A stretch of 64,000 bases of DNA from Ferrovibrio terrae (GCF_007197755.1 NZ_CP041636.1:708501-772500); one strand, 5' to 3'. Shown: positions 8,737 through 19,077, numbered from the stretch's first letter. Notes: generated by a model not told the origin, from the sequence alone. Numbers and translations: made by a program.

Positions 8737-9337
8737 CCTTTTCCTGCACCAATCTGGAAACCCAGTTCCAAAATTCTCAAGCACTTAGCTGCAATCCCTT
8801 GCACCGGCGCCGACCGCTTTGCATTCGGCAGTGGAGCAAAATTGGAGCAAATGGATCATAGCAGACCCGAGCCAGCCAGCCAACCCAGCCCCCCTGTTCA
8901 CAGCCCACACATATATAGATGTGTGAGATCGGCCTTGTGGCCAAAAAACTCTCCGACCGCTGGCAGTGCTCGGTCTCGTTTATAGATAAACGGCAGCCTG
9001 CCGAACTGCCGCCCCGGTGCGGGTGATCCCGGACAGGCCTGTACTGCCTAACCGACATTCTCCGGTTTGAGACCTCCCGGGTCGATGCTTCTCATACCTC
9101 AGGAGCCAAGGCCAGTCCTCAGGGCCCAAACTCTCGGCCGCCCGATACCCGGCTTCCCGATTCGTCTACCTGTTACGGGAAAGGCAGATCGCGCCGGATC
9201 AGAGTCCCAGTCAGCTCCGGCCATCCAGGACAACAAGCCTGGTAGATTCCAGCCTAAATGCTATTCAGGCTCTTTTCCGGGCCGGTAAATGGCTTCAAGC
9301 GCCGAACCATCGATGCTTCAGACCAAATAATTTCAAA
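8737..9337. other. Non-coding left end of the island with direct repeats and a hairpin
   Basis: No convincing gene is seen in these 600 bp. TGGAGCAAA occurs twice (8832-8840 and 8843-8851), 11 bp apart, one helical turn, as expected of integrase or excisionase arm sites. CACACAT (8906-8912) and ATGTGTG (8919-8925) form a perfect 7-bp inverted repeat. The position just inside the tRNA fragment supports a recombination role, which is inferred. Confidence 0.45.
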
Positions 9338-10102
9338 TTAGCGCCTCGAAACACGTGTTCCAAAATCAATGGCACGTCGATTAATTTCAGCGCCGTCATA
9401 ATCGATTGTTGCTACATGGAAGCTTTTCTCGAGCGCAACGTACTCAACTGATTTCCCGAGTTTATCTCTCACCAATGCAGCAGACCCTGGGGGAATAATG
9501 TGATCCTGTTTGCTATGCAGTAGGAGAGTGGGAACTTTGATATTCGCCAGCTTCGGCTTCAGCGCTTCCAGGCCATTGATCAGAGACAGCAGGCTTTTCG
9601 CCGGGGAACGATCATATCCCAACTCTTTTGCGCTTGGATCTGCAATATCGCCAGCGACTCCAGGAAGGAAGACGCCGCCTGCATCAATCACGCCTTGAGC
9701 GCCGGCAACAAAATCTCCGAAATCGTCGGGTTCTACAGCGGGATTCACAAGCACAATGCCGGCAATCTCTGGGTGCCTCTCTGCCAACCACAGAGTAAGG
9801 CTTCCACCCATGGACAGGCCACCAACCACGATCGAGTCGGTTCGCGCTGATAGGTCACGATAGGCATTTTCAACAGCGGCCGCCCAATTGCCCCAATCAG
9901 TTTCCGCCATATCCTCTGGCGTAGTGCCATGGCCGGGTAGGCGCGGCAATTCCACGGAAAAGCCTGCCGTCGCAAAAGTCTCTGCCAGCGGTCGCATTGA
10001 TTGCGGACAACCCGTGAAGCCATGCAGGATCAAAGCGCCGCGCCGATCGCCCGCTGCCGAGTATGATTCGGCGCCTTTCATAACCTTGACCTGGTCACTC
10101 AT
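9338..10102 (-). CDS. Alpha/beta-hydrolase carboxylesterase (Est30/monoacylglycerol-lipase-like)
   Basis: A 254-residue cytosolic hydrolase with no signal peptide. The oxyanion loop [10 protein letters not shown] is near 27-36, the nucleophile elbow GLSMGG places Ser at about 97, the acid is in HSKQDHIIP, and the histidine in [11 protein letters not shown]. These match the carboxylesterase family typified by Geobacillus Est30. It is the first gene inside the island boundary and reads away from the ETF genes' upstream side on the same strand. A role in releasing an acid from an ester substrate for the catabolic block is possible but unproved. Confidence 0.82.
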   Translation of the reverse strand: MSDQVKVMKGAESYSAAGDRRGALILHGFTGCPQSMRPLAETFATAGFSVELPRLPGHGTTPEDMAETDWGNWAAAVENAYRDLSARTDSIVVGGLSMGGSLTLWLAERHPEIAGIVLVNPAVEPDDFGDFVAGAQGVIDAGGVFLPGVAGDIADPSAKELGYDRSPAKSLLSLINGLEALKPKLANIKVPTLLLHSKQDHIIPPGSAALVRDKLGKSVEYVALEKSFHVATIDYDGAEINRRAIDFGTRVSRR

Positions 10103-10149
10103 TTGGATTCCTCTGGCATCTATGTAGCTGCGCGACGGATTCTCACAAT

Positions 10150-11085
10150 TTAGTTTGAAAGCGTCGCTTCGAGTTCGGGCAGCAGCTTGAACAGGTCGCC
10201 GACGAGGCCGTAGTCGGCGACCTGGAAGATCGGCGCCTCTTCGTCCTTGTTGATGGCGACAATCACCTTCGAGTCCTTCATGCCGGCCAGATGCTGGATC
10301 GCGCCCGAGATGCCGACCGCGACATACAGCTGCGGCGCCACGATCTTGCCGGTCTGGCCCACCTGGTAGTCGTTCGGCACGAAGCCGGCGTCCACGGCCG
10401 CGCGGCTGGCGCCCACGGCGGCACCCAGCTTGTCGGCCACGGCCTCGATCAGCTTGAAGTTCTCGCCCGAGCCCATGCCACGGCCGCCCGAGACGATGAT
10501 CTTGGCCGCCGTCAGCTCCGGACGGTCCGACTTCTGCAGCTCCTGGCCGATAAACGTCGACAGGCCCGGATCGGCAGCCGCCGTGCCCTTCTCGACGCTG
10601 GCCGAGCCGCCTTCGGCGGCGGCAGCGGCAAAGCCGGTCGTGCGCACGGTGATCACCTTGATCGTGTCGCTCGACTGCACGGTCGCCATGGCGTTGCCGG
10701 CATAGATCGGACGCACGAAGGTATCGGCAGACTTCACTTCGACGATGCCCGAGATCTGCATCACATCCAGTAATGCTGCCACGCGCGGCATCACGTTCTT
10801 GCCCGAGGTGGTCTCCGGCGCCACGATGGCGCTGTAGCCCTTGCCCAGCTCGGCGATCAGCACCGACAGCGGCTCGGCCAGGCCATGGCCGTAATGCGGC
10901 GCATCGACATGGATCACCTTGGCCACACCGGCGACTTTCGCTGCCGCAGCGGCGGCCGCGTCGGCAGAGGCGCCGGCAACCAGCACATGCACATCGCCGT
11001 CGATGGCCTTGGCGGCCGTCACGGCATTGAGCGTGGCGCCTTTCAGCGTGGCGTTATCGTGTTCAGCGATTACCAGAACGCTCAT
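10150..11085 (-). CDS. etfA: Electron transfer flavoprotein, alpha subunit
   Basis: A 311-residue FAD-binding subunit that takes electrons from acyl-CoA dehydrogenases and passes them to ETF-quinone oxidoreductase. The C-terminal FAD-domain signatures [15 protein letters not shown], then [19 protein letters not shown] and [18 protein letters not shown], are complete. It follows etfB with a one-base gap. Base composition is noticeably richer in G+C than the flanking esterase and binding-protein genes. It would serve the four or more acyl-CoA dehydrogenases encoded in this window, although ETF is usually a housekeeping function and this may be a second copy. Confidence 0.95.
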   Translation of the reverse strand: MSVLVIAEHDNATLKGATLNAVTAAKAIDGDVHVLVAGASADAAAAAAAKVAGVAKVIHVDAPHYGHGLAEPLSVLIAELGKGYSAIVAPETTSGKNVMPRVAALLDVMQISGIVEVKSADTFVRPIYAGNAMATVQSSDTIKVITVRTTGFAAAAAEGGSASVEKGTAAADPGLSTFIGQELQKSDRPELTAAKIIVSGGRGMGSGENFKLIEAVADKLGAAVGASRAAVDAGFVPNDYQVGQTGKIVAPQLYVAVGISGAIQHLAGMKDSKVIVAINKDEEAPIFQVADYGLVGDLFKLLPELEATLSN

Positions 11086-11086
11086 C

Positions 11087-11836
11087 TCAGATCACTCCCG
11101 CTTCGGTCTTCAGCTTCTGCACCAGGGTCGCAACATCGGGCACCTTGATGCCGGCCTTGCGCTTGGGCGGCTCTTCCACCGACAGCGTCTTCAGCCGGGG
11201 CGCGATATCGACGCCGAAGTCTTCCGGGGTCTTCTCGTCAATCGGCTTCTTCTTCGCCTTCATGATGTTCGGCAAGCTGGCATAGCGCGGCTCGTTCAGC
11301 CGCAGGTCGGTGGTGACCACGGCAGGCAGCTTCAGCTCCACCGTCTCCAGGCCGCCGTCGACCTCACGCACCACGTTGACCTTGCCGTCGGCCAGCGAGG
11401 CCTTGTTGGCGAAGGTGCCCTGGGCCCAGCCCATCAATGCCGCCAGCATCTGGCCGGTCTGGTTGCTGTCGTCGTCGATCGCCTGCTTGCCCACGATCAC
11501 CAGCTGCGGGCCTTCGGCTGCCGCGATCTTGGCCAGGATCTTGGCCACCGCCAGCGGCTGCACTTCGGCATCGGTCTTCACCAGGATGCCGCGGTCGGCG
11601 CCCATGGCGAGCGCAGTGCGCAGGGTTTCCTGGGCCTGGGCCGGACCGATCGAGACGGCGATGACCTCGGTGGCCGTGCCGGCCTCTTTCAGGCGCACGG
11701 CTTCTTCGACGGCGATTTCGTCGAAGGGATTCATCGACATCTTGACGTTGGCGAGATCGACACCCGTCTTGTCCGCCTTGACGCGGATCTTGACGTTGTA
11801 GTCCACCACGCGCTTGACCGCGACCAGTACCTTCAT
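11087..11836 (-). CDS. etfB: Electron transfer flavoprotein, beta subunit
   Basis: The AMP-binding subunit of ETF, about 249 residues. The N-terminus [19 protein letters not shown] and [21 protein letters not shown] are family hallmarks, as is the [19 protein letters not shown] signature. An ATG two codons earlier exists, but AGAGG sits at a good distance from the internal ATG, which also matches the usual EtfB N-terminus. It forms a two-gene operon with etfA. Confidence 0.95.
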   Translation of the reverse strand: MKVLVAVKRVVDYNVKIRVKADKTGVDLANVKMSMNPFDEIAVEEAVRLKEAGTATEVIAVSIGPAQAQETLRTALAMGADRGILVKTDAEVQPLAVAKILAKIAAAEGPQLVIVGKQAIDDDSNQTGQMLAALMGWAQGTFANKASLADGKVNVVREVDGGLETVELKLPAVVTTDLRLNEPRYASLPNIMKAKKKPIDEKTPEDFGVDIAPRLKTLSVEEPPKRKAGIKVPDVATLVQKLKTEAGVI

Positions 11837-11870
11837 GGACATCCTCTTTTTTGATAATTGTCTAAACTAC

Positions 11871-12854
11871 TTAGTCGACGACAGCCCCGGAGGCCTTAAT
11901 TACTGGCGCCCACTTGGCAATCTCTGACTTTATAAATGCATCATACTCTTCGGGCCCCATGGGCGCAGGTTCCGCTCCGATCTCGCGGATACGCGCACTG
12001 ACCTCAGGACTATTCACAGCCGCTACCACTGCACCAGCCAGCTTTTTAATGATCTCGGGTGGGGTGCCAGTGGATGTGGACAGTCCGAACCAGCTGTAAC
12101 CTTCCAACTCCCTGATACCGAGCTCAACAACGCTTGGGACATCAGGCGCAAGTGCGGAGCGAGTGCCTTGCGTTACAGCAAGAAGCTTGACCGCACCGCT
12201 CTTCACGTGCGGGACGTACAGTGGAAGATTGTCAATGGCGAAAAGCACTTCACCCGCCAGGACACCCGCCATATTTGCAGCCGTACCTTTGTACGGAACA
12301 TGCGTTGGCTCGGTTCCGGTCTTCTGCCCGAAGAGAACGCCCGAAAGATGCGATGATGTTCCAGAGCCTGCCGATCCGTAGAACGCCTTATCCGGATTGG
12401 ATTTGATATAGGCCACCAATTCCTGGAAGGAATTGATGCCACGGTCTGAGCGGACAACGACGGCATTGGTCATCCTGGCCATAAGGGCCACTGCAGGCAG
12501 TTCCTTGTCCGGATTGAAGGTTGGTTTCTTATACAGCGTCACGCCGATGGCGTTGGTCGCCGAGTTGCTTACGAAAAGATTGTAGCCATCTGGAGGGGAA
12601 CCCGCCGCAATACCCGCCGCGAGCATGCCGCCCGCACCGGGACGATTATCGAGATACATCGGCTGGCCGAGTTTTTCCCGAACATGAGGCTCGATCAGAC
12701 GGACATAGATGTCGCTACTTCCTCCTGGCGCACCCGCCGAAAGCACCCGGATAGGCTTTGTAGGCCAGTCCTGACTCTGAGCTGCGCCTGCAAGCAAAGC
12801 GACCGCACTGAGCAGACTCAGTCCGAACACCACACAGCGACTACTGCCTAACAT
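11871..12854 (-). CDS. Tripartite tricarboxylate transporter (Bug-family) solute-binding protein, orphan
   Basis: A 327-residue periplasmic protein with a signal peptide (hydrophobic core then AGAAQSQDWPTKPIRV). Bug-family marks are PTKPIRVLSAGAPGGSSD, NRPGAGGMLAAG, HVPYKGTAANMAGVLAGE and PDVPSVVELGI. GGGAGG precedes the ATG. Bug proteins normally deliver carboxylates to TctA/TctB membrane subunits, but neither is encoded nearby, so this is an orphan receptor. Its G+C is lower than the ETF genes beside it. The substrate is unknown; an acid related to the catabolic block is plausible. Confidence 0.87.
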   Translation of the reverse strand: MLGSSRCVVFGLSLLSAVALLAGAAQSQDWPTKPIRVLSAGAPGGSSDIYVRLIEPHVREKLGQPMYLDNRPGAGGMLAAGIAAGSPPDGYNLFVSNSATNAIGVTLYKKPTFNPDKELPAVALMARMTNAVVVRSDRGINSFQELVAYIKSNPDKAFYGSAGSGTSSHLSGVLFGQKTGTEPTHVPYKGTAANMAGVLAGEVLFAIDNLPLYVPHVKSGAVKLLAVTQGTRSALAPDVPSVVELGIRELEGYSWFGLSTSTGTPPEIIKKLAGAVVAAVNSPEVSARIREIGAEPAPMGPEEYDAFIKSEIAKWAPVIKASGAVVD

Positions 12855-12905
12855 TATGTCCTCCCACGTGAGATATTCTCAGACCTTGCGCAAATGGGCT
12901 TGCTG

Positions 12906-14438
12906 TCACTCACCTTGGTCGCGTAATTGGCGGCGCAGCAACTTTCCTGTGGGTGTTCTGGGAAGGCTTTGCACCAGCCGGATTTCCTTAGGCTGTTTCA
13001 TCCGCCCCAGCCGCCTCTTGCCGAATTCCCGCACTTTCTCCAAAAACTGCTGCGCTTCCATATCCGACAAGCTTGCGCGCACCTGAATGAACGCCACAGC
13101 TTTTTCACCAAAGTCTGGGTCAGGAAAACCGGCTACAGCGCAATCTAAGATCTCAGGTATCTCAAGAAGGGCAGACTCAATTTCCTGCGGGTAGATATTC
13201 ACACCGCCAGAGATGATCATGTCGTCTTGACGGTCTCTCAGGAAGAGGTACCCGTCTGCGTCGACATATCCGATATCTCCGAAGGTTTGGTAACCTTGGG
13301 CTGACGTCTTGGCAGCAGTTTTCTCCGGAGCATTAAAATACTGGAATGGAGCAGTACCTGAGAAATAGATTCGCCCTGTGACTTCTTTTCCTGCAGGCCG
13401 ATCCCCTTCATCAAGGATATGCAGATCTCCTTTACGCGCCTTTCCCACAGATCCTGGCTTTCGGAGCCACTCCTCGGACGTGATAGAACACAATCCCACT
13501 CCTTCAGAGCCAGAATAGTATTCGTGCAGAATTGGCCCCCACCATTCGATCATCGCTCGCTTAACGACACCGGCGCAGGGAGCCGCACCATGGATGGCAT
13601 ATCGATGATGTGAAGCCTCAAAAGCTCTGCGCTGAGCGTCCGGTAGACTCAGTAGGCGCTGAAACATAGTAGGCACCCACAGCGAATGGGTTATTTTCTC
13701 ATCGACCAGAAGTCTTAGCGCTTCGGCTGCGTCAAACCGATCCATAACCGTAACGCGTCCACCAGCCGCAAGGAAAGCCAGGGCAAATCTCAGCGGTGCG
13801 GCGTGATAGAGCGGAGACGTGGACAAGTAATGTGCATCCGCAACGATCTCAAACAGGGACAGTAGATCGCGAGCGAATGTCGGTGCACCGCTTCCGACTT
13901 GCTCCAATGTCGGCAGTGGCCGCCAGATGCCTTTGGGTGTGCCGGTTGTACCCGATGAATACATCATCAGGCCTCCGGGCTGCTCATCAGAGATTGGCGT
14001 CACAGGCAACTGAGACGCTTCACGCTCCAGCGAAACAAATCCATCCAGCTCCCCATTCGCAGCTACCCATTTAACCGGCCTTTCGACCATAGCCTGGAGC
14101 GAAGTCGCCAAATCCTTGTACTTGGCATCCAGGATCATCACCTGTGCCTGGCAATCTCGCACAATGTAGGCAGCCTCGGCGGCAGAAGCTCCGCTGGGAA
14201 TCGGTGTTAGATAAAGGCCGGCTCTATAAGCGGCCCAGACGGTTGCCAGAATCAGAGGGCCGTTGCTAAGCAGGAGTGCAACATGGTCACCTTTTCTCAA
14301 ACCGGCGCTACGCAGGAAGTGGGCAATCCGGTTGGCGAGTGTCTCGATATCCGCGTAGGTGCTCTGACTCCCATCGCCCATTCGAACAGCGAGCCGTTCT
14401 GGATCACGTTGAGCCCAGTCACGCAAGCCAAATTGCAT
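12906..14438 (-). CDS. AMP-dependent acyl-CoA synthetase/ligase
   Basis: An ANL-superfamily enzyme of about 510 residues that activates a carboxylate to its CoA thioester using ATP. The P-loop is YSSGTTGTPKGIW, the A5 region YYSGSEGVG, the A7 motif FGDIGYVDADGYLFLRDRQDD, and the C-terminal lysine is in PRTPTGKLLRRQL. In-frame TTG and GTG codons occur up to 10 codons upstream and would overlap the mmsB stop; I chose the first ATG (MQFGLRDW). It follows mmsB directly, suggesting co-transcription. It is one candidate for the AliA-type ligase that would feed the BadH/AliB/BadI route; the substrate is not determined. Confidence 0.85.
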   Translation of the reverse strand: MQFGLRDWAQRDPERLAVRMGDGSQSTYADIETLANRIAHFLRSAGLRKGDHVALLLSNGPLILATVWAAYRAGLYLTPIPSGASAAEAAYIVRDCQAQVMILDAKYKDLATSLQAMVERPVKWVAANGELDGFVSLEREASQLPVTPISDEQPGGLMMYSSGTTGTPKGIWRPLPTLEQVGSGAPTFARDLLSLFEIVADAHYLSTSPLYHAAPLRFALAFLAAGGRVTVMDRFDAAEALRLLVDEKITHSLWVPTMFQRLLSLPDAQRRAFEASHHRYAIHGAAPCAGVVKRAMIEWWGPILHEYYSGSEGVGLCSITSEEWLRKPGSVGKARKGDLHILDEGDRPAGKEVTGRIYFSGTAPFQYFNAPEKTAAKTSAQGYQTFGDIGYVDADGYLFLRDRQDDMIISGGVNIYPQEIESALLEIPEILDCAVAGFPDPDFGEKAVAFIQVRASLSDMEAQQFLEKVREFGKRRLGRMKQPKEIRLVQSLPRTPTGKLLRRQLRDQGE

Positions 14439-14464
14439 CGCGCTATTACTCACCACCCTCTCCG

Positions 14465-15355
14465 TCAATGTCCTTTACGGATCAGGCCGATAATGGCTGA
14501 GTAATCAAGGGCACCACGCCCTGTATCCACGAATTCGGCATACATAGTGGTTGCCTCTGCACCAAGGGAAGTGTGCACACCTGTCGTCCGAGCCGCTTCC
14601 TGCGACAGCTTCAGATCCTTCAGCATCAGTTCGGCCGCGAAGCCCGGCTTGTAGTCGCGGTTGGCCGCCGAGGTTGGCACCGGGCCCGGCACCGGGCAGT
14701 GATTGAGCAGTGCCCAGCACGAGCCCGACGAGCTGCCGACGATGTCGAACATCGCCTGCGCGGACAGCCCGAGCTTCTCGGCCATCACGAAGGCTTCGGA
14801 AATGCCGATCATGGTGATGCCCAGCACCATGTTGTTGCACACCTTGGCAGCCTGGCCGTTTCCGGCGCCGCCGGCATGCACGATCTTCTTGCCCATGGCT
14901 TCCAGGATCGGCTTGGCCTTGGCGAAGGCCGCGTCGCTGCCGCCGACCATGAAAGTCAGCGCCGCATTCTCGGCGCCAGCGATGCCACCAGACACCGGCG
15001 CATCCAGCATCAGCATGCCCTTGGATTCGGCAGCCGCAATCGTTTCACGTGCCGTCTTCACGTCGATGGTCGAACTGTCGATGAACACAGTACCCGGCTT
15101 TGCCACCGACAGGATGCCCTTGTCGCCGGTATAGACGCTGGCGACATGCTTGCCGGCAGGCAGCATGGTGATCACGGCATCGACATCACGGGCGGCATCG
15201 GCAGCGGTTGCCGCCTTGGTGCCACCGGCATCGACCACCTTTTGCACCGGCTCGGGCATCAGGTCGAAAGCCTTCACGCTGTGGCCGGCCTTCAGCAGGT
15301 TGCGCGCCATCGGGCCGCCCATATTGCCGACGCCGATAAAGCCGATATTCGCCAT
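14465..15355 (-). CDS. mmsB: 3-Hydroxyisobutyrate dehydrogenase
   Basis: An NAD+-dependent beta-hydroxyacid dehydrogenase of valine catabolism. The N-terminal Rossmann motif GFIGVGNMGGPMARNL, the substrate motif DAPVSGGIAGAENAALTFMVGG and the catalytic lysine in GNGQAAKVCNNM are all present. GGGAGGG lies six bases before the ATG giving MANIGFIG, ten codons inside the longest frame. It forms a set with the acyl-CoA dehydrogenase and mmsA upstream. The last 45 or so codons (14465-14600) look less G+C-rich than the rest, which hints at a recombination joint. Confidence 0.92.
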   Translation of the reverse strand: MANIGFIGVGNMGGPMARNLLKAGHSVKAFDLMPEPVQKVVDAGGTKAATAADAARDVDAVITMLPAGKHVASVYTGDKGILSVAKPGTVFIDSSTIDVKTARETIAAAESKGMLMLDAPVSGGIAGAENAALTFMVGGSDAAFAKAKPILEAMGKKIVHAGGAGNGQAAKVCNNMVLGITMIGISEAFVMAEKLGLSAQAMFDIVGSSSGSCWALLNHCPVPGPVPTSAANRDYKPGFAAELMLKDLKLSQEAARTTGVHTSLGAEATTMYAEFVDTGRGALDYSAIIGLIRKGH

Positions 15356-15385
15356 CACCATCCCTCCCGAAATATTTATAGTCAC

Positions 15386-16537
15386 TCAGTCGTTAAACGA
15401 ACCGGACATCAGGCTGCGCGAAATGATCACGCGCATGATCTCATTGGTGCCTTCCAGGATCTGGTGCACCCGCGCATCACGCAGGTAGCGTTCGATCGGA
15501 TAGTCTTTCAGATAGCCGTAGCCGCCGTGCAGCTGCAATGCCTCGTTGCAGATGGCGAAGCCGGCATCGGTGGCAAAGCGCTTGGCCATGGCGCAGTACA
15601 TGGTGGTTTCCGGGCTCTTGGCGTCCAGCATGCTTGCTGCCTGCCTGATCATCAGCCGTGCGGCAGCAAGGTCGGTGGCCATGTCGGCCAGCTTGAACTG
15701 CGTGGCCTGGAAGTTGCCGATGGCATTGCCGAACTGCTTGCGGCCGGCGACGTATTCGCGCGCAGCATGCAGGCAGGCTTTGGCGGCACCGAGCGAACAG
15801 GCGCCGATATTGATGCGGCCGCCGTCCAGTCCGGCCATGGCAATGCGGAAGCCCTCGCCTTCGGCGCCGATGCGGTTGGCCTTCGGCACCTTGCAGTCGT
15901 CGAAATTGACCATGGCAGTCGGCTGGCTGTTCCAGCCCAGCTTGCGTTCCTGCGCCCCGAAGCTCAGCCCCGGCGTGCCGTTCTCGACCACAATGCAGCT
16001 GACGCCACGCGCACCCGCCTCGCCGGTCCGCACCATGCAGACATAGATATCCGAACGTCCACCGCCCGAAATGAAGGCCTTGGTGCCATTCAGAATATAA
16101 TGATCGCCGGCATCGGCCGCGCGTGTCTGCAACGCGGCGGCATCGGAGCCGGCATTCGGCTCGGTCAGGCAGTAGGACGCAAACTTCTGCATGCTGCACA
16201 GATCAGGCAGGAAGCGCTGGCGCTGCTCGTCACCGCCAAAGCGGTCGATCATCCAGGCCGCCATGTTGTGGATCGAGATATAGGCTGCCGTCGATGTGCA
16301 GCCCGCTGCGAGTTCTTCGAAGATCAGTGCGGCATCCAGGCGGCTGAGCGCCGAACCGCCAACATCATCGGCGACATAGATCCCGCCGAAGCCGAGCGCC
16401 GCCGCCTCACGCAGCTCATCGACCGGGAAATGCTTCTTCTCGTCCCATGCCGCAGCGTTCGGCTGCATCCGGTCCAGCGCGAAACGCCGCGCGGTCTCCT
16501 GGATGGCAACCTGATCTTCGTTAAGCGTAAAATCCAT
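15386..16537 (-). CDS. Acyl-CoA dehydrogenase, isobutyryl-CoA dehydrogenase type
   Basis: A flavoenzyme of 383 residues starting [22 protein letters not shown]/substrate motifs [16 protein letters not shown] and [10 protein letters not shown] are present. The catalytic glutamate is in [14 protein letters not shown], and [21 protein letters not shown] is the usual C-terminal signature. Its position between mmsA and mmsB is the classical valine-degradation arrangement, supporting isobutyryl-CoA as the substrate. Electrons would pass to EtfAB. The longest frame starts 19 codons earlier, but MDFTLNE matches family length. Confidence 0.88.
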   Translation of the reverse strand: MDFTLNEDQVAIQETARRFALDRMQPNAAAWDEKKHFPVDELREAAALGFGGIYVADDVGGSALSRLDAALIFEELAAGCTSTAAYISIHNMAAWMIDRFGGDEQRQRFLPDLCSMQKFASYCLTEPNAGSDAAALQTRAADAGDHYILNGTKAFISGGGRSDIYVCMVRTGEAGARGVSCIVVENGTPGLSFGAQERKLGWNSQPTAMVNFDDCKVPKANRIGAEGEGFRIAMAGLDGGRINIGACSLGAAKACLHAAREYVAGRKQFGNAIGNFQATQFKLADMATDLAAARLMIRQAASMLDAKSPETTMYCAMAKRFATDAGFAICNEALQLHGGYGYLKDYPIERYLRDARVHQILEGTNEIMRVIISRSLMSGSFND

Positions 16538-16557
16538 TGACCTGCACCAGGAAAAGT

Positions 16558-16610
16558 GGGGGTGACAGACGTCACCCCCGAGTTGGAGCGTCAAGGGAGG
16601 CTCGACGCTC
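16558..16610 (-). promoter_or_regulatory. Two intercistronic hairpins between mmsA and the acyl-CoA dehydrogenase gene
   Basis: GGGGGTGAC (16558-16566) pairs with GTCACCCCC (16571-16579) around a 4-nt loop. GAGCGTC (16586-16592) pairs with GACGCTC (16604-16610). No T-run follows on the minus strand, so this looks like mRNA-stabilising or partial-termination structure inside an operon rather than a full terminator. Confidence 0.55.
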
Positions 16611-16628
16611 GATTCCAGATGATCTGGC

Positions 16629-18128
16629 TTACTTCATGGTCGGGATGTTGAACTCCGCGCCGGACCGGATGCCGGTCGGCCAGCGCGCGGTCACCGTCTT
16701 GATCTTGGTGTAGAACTTCACGCCTTCCGGGCCGTGCTGGTTGGTGTCGCCAAAGGCCGACTTCTTCCAGCCGCCGAAGGTGTGGAAGGCCAGCGGCACC
16801 GGGATCGGCACATTGATGCCGACCATGCCGACCTGCACCCTCGCTGCGAAGTCGCGGGCGGCATCGCCATCGCGGGTGAAGATCGCCACGCCGTTGCCGA
16901 ATTCATGCTCGGTCGGCAGTTTGGCGGCTTCCTCGAAGCTCTCGGTGCGCACGACGCTGAGCACCGGGCCGAAGATCTCTTCCTTGTAGATCTTCATCTC
17001 CGGCGTGACGTTGTCGAACAAGCAGCCACCCATGAAGTAGCCACCCTCGTAGCCCTGCAGGTTCAGGCCGCGACCATCGACCACCAGCTTGGCGCCTTCC
17101 GACACGCCGGTATCGACATAGCCCTTCACCTTGGCGAGGTGTTCCTTGGTCACCAGCGGACCCATCTCGGAGTCCTTGTCGGTGCTGGGGCCGACTTTGA
17201 GCGCGCGGACACGCGGCGCCAGCGCCTCGACCAGCTTGTCGGCCGTGCCCTTGCCGACCGGCACGGCGACCGAGACTGCCATGCAGCGTTCGCCGGCCGA
17301 GCCGTAGCCGGCGCCGATCAGCGCATCGACCGCCTGGTCCATGTCGGCATCCGGCATGATGATCATGTGGTTCTTGGCGCCGCCCATGGCCTGCACGCGC
17401 TTACCATGCGCCGCTGCGGTGGCGTAGACATACTGGGCGATCGGGGTCGAGCCGACGAAGCTGACCGCCTGGATGCGCGGATCGGTCAGGATGGTGTCGA
17501 CCGATTCCTTGTCGCCGATCATGCAGTTCAGCACGCCCGGAGGTGCGCCGGCTTCCAGCATCAGTTCGGCCAGGCGCAGCGGGCAGGACGGATCCTTTTC
17601 GCTGGGCTTGAGGATAAAGGTGTTACCGGCGGCAATCGCCACGGCAAACATCCACATCGGCACCATGGCCGGGAAATTGAACGGGGTGATGCCGGCGACG
17701 ACGCCGAGCGGCTGGCGCATCGAGTAGACGTCGATGCCGCGCGACACGCTGTCGGAATACTCGCCCTTCAGCAGATGCGGAATGCCGCAGGCGAACTCCA
17801 CCACTTCCAGGCCGCGCTGCACTGAACCACGGGCATCGGACACCACTTTTCCATGCTCGTTGGCCACCAAAAGCGCCAGCTCGTCGGCGTGTTTCTCGCA
17901 GAGTTCCTTGAACTTGAACATGACACGCGCGCGCGTCAACGGCGACGTGGCGCTCCACTCGGTAAATGCACGCTGGCTGTCGGCGATGGCGGCTTCGACT
18001 TCGGCCTTGGTGGCCAGCGGCGCCTTGCTGGCGACTTCGCCGGTGGTCGGGTTGTACACGTCGAGGAAACGACCCGATTTGCCGGCGACCTTCTTGCCAC
18101 CGATGAAATGATGCAACTCTTTTGCCAT
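16629..18128 (-). CDS. mmsA: Methylmalonate-semialdehyde dehydrogenase (CoA-acylating)
   Basis: A 499-residue CoA-dependent aldehyde dehydrogenase of valine and inositol breakdown. N-terminal [20 protein letters not shown], the central [27 protein letters not shown], and the catalytic cysteine in [19 protein letters not shown] (about residue 282) are characteristic of MmsA. GGAGAGA precedes the ATG. It is the first gene of the mmsA/acyl-CoA dehydrogenase/mmsB/ligase transcript. Confidence 0.95.
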   Translation of the reverse strand: MAKELHHFIGGKKVAGKSGRFLDVYNPTTGEVASKAPLATKAEVEAAIADSQRAFTEWSATSPLTRARVMFKFKELCEKHADELALLVANEHGKVVSDARGSVQRGLEVVEFACGIPHLLKGEYSDSVSRGIDVYSMRQPLGVVAGITPFNFPAMVPMWMFAVAIAAGNTFILKPSEKDPSCPLRLAELMLEAGAPPGVLNCMIGDKESVDTILTDPRIQAVSFVGSTPIAQYVYATAAAHGKRVQAMGGAKNHMIIMPDADMDQAVDALIGAGYGSAGERCMAVSVAVPVGKGTADKLVEALAPRVRALKVGPSTDKDSEMGPLVTKEHLAKVKGYVDTGVSEGAKLVVDGRGLNLQGYEGGYFMGGCLFDNVTPEMKIYKEEIFGPVLSVVRTESFEEAAKLPTEHEFGNGVAIFTRDGDAARDFAARVQVGMVGINVPIPVPLAFHTFGGWKKSAFGDTNQHGPEGVKFYTKIKTVTARWPTGIRSGAEFNIPTMK

Positions 18129-18239
18129 TATTCTCTCCAGAACCGCGTCTTCGTTTTCGGGTGCGACAATCGCACCGATTGAAATTCAGAATTCCAGCAT
18201 TAACGCAGTGCGGATCACCGCAGGGTCATGCCGACCACA

Positions 18240-19028
18240 TTATTGCCCCTTGAAAGCAGGCTTTCGGCGCGCTGCGAACGCAGTAAGTCCTTCCCATGCA
18301 TCGTCCGTTGCAGATATTTGCGCCAAGGCCTGGGCCTCCTCTTCCATTTGAGATTCAAGGCCAAGAATCCTGGCCGAAAGCATCGTGCGTTTGATCGCGC
18401 CATATGCCTGGGTCGGCCCGTTCGCCAGTCGAATAGCGATTTCCTTCGCTTGATCAAGAACGGAGTTTGCATCGGTAACGGTATCGACCAGACCAGCAGC
18501 CTCAGCCTGATGCGCCGTAAGAGTTTCAGCGAGAAGCAGGAATTTCTTAGCCCGCGAATAGCCCATGCGGGCTGAAAGCGATAGCGTGGATCCGCTATCG
18601 GCATTGAAGCCAATCATCGGGAAGGCTGCTGTGAATTTCGCCGTTTCTGCTGCCAGCACAATGTCTGAGAAAGCTACAAGCGATACGCTTCCGCCCGCGA
18701 CATCACCGTGAACTGCAGTAACAACCGGGGCGTTCATCCGCTGGAAACGCGATAGACCCGAGTGCAAGTCGGCAGTCCAGGCCTTCACGATGTCCGGAAG
18801 AGCAGAACGATCGTTGATAAATGCCTTGATGTCGCCACCGACGCTAAAGAAGCGGCCCTTAGCAGTGAGTAGAACAGCACGCACATCTCGGCGATTACTG
18901 AGGTGGACAGCGACTTCCCGAAACTCACGGGCAAAAGTACCGTCGATAGGGTTCCCACGTTCAGGCTGGTTAAGCGTTAGCTGCGCGAGGCCAGCTTCCA
19001 CGACGCACGTAATGCTCTCAAAATGCAT
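18240..19028 (-). CDS. Enoyl-CoA hydratase/isomerase family protein
   Basis: A crotonase-fold protein of about 262 residues. The oxyanion-hole segments are RFFSVGGDIKAF and HGDVAGGSVSLVAFSDIVLA, and the C-terminus LTAFAARRKPAFKGQ is typical. The site usually bearing the first catalytic glutamate reads GGSVSLV, so classical hydratase chemistry may be altered, while the AFPMIGFNADSGST region resembles isomerase-type members. GGGAGG lies 10 bases before the chosen ATG (MHFESIT). It is divergent from the FadB-like gene, with a repeat-bearing operator between them. A BadK-like hydratase role is possible but not demonstrated. Confidence 0.8.
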   Translation of the reverse strand: MHFESITCVVEAGLAQLTLNQPERGNPIDGTFAREFREVAVHLSNRRDVRAVLLTAKGRFFSVGGDIKAFINDRSALPDIVKAWTADLHSGLSRFQRMNAPVVTAVHGDVAGGSVSLVAFSDIVLAAETAKFTAAFPMIGFNADSGSTLSLSARMGYSRAKKFLLLAETLTAHQAEAAGLVDTVTDANSVLDQAKEIAIRLANGPTQAYGAIKRTMLSARILGLESQMEEEAQALAQISATDDAWEGLTAFAARRKPAFKGQ

Positions 19029-19077
19029 GACGTTCGATCCTCCCATGATTGGAGAAACTGTAAGAAAAATAGACCTA

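Noticed and set aside
8680..8760. An intact tRNA gene
   Set aside because: The 3' half is perfect, but no D arm or acceptor 5' strand can be paired upstream, and the anticodon stem has a mismatch.
10919..11854. A plus-strand open frame of 311 codons
   Set aside because: It overlaps both ETF genes in antisense; the ETF motifs are decisive.
14573..16540. A plus-strand open frame of 655 codons
   Set aside because: It is antisense to mmsB and the acyl-CoA dehydrogenase gene, both of which have full family motifs; the frame has none.
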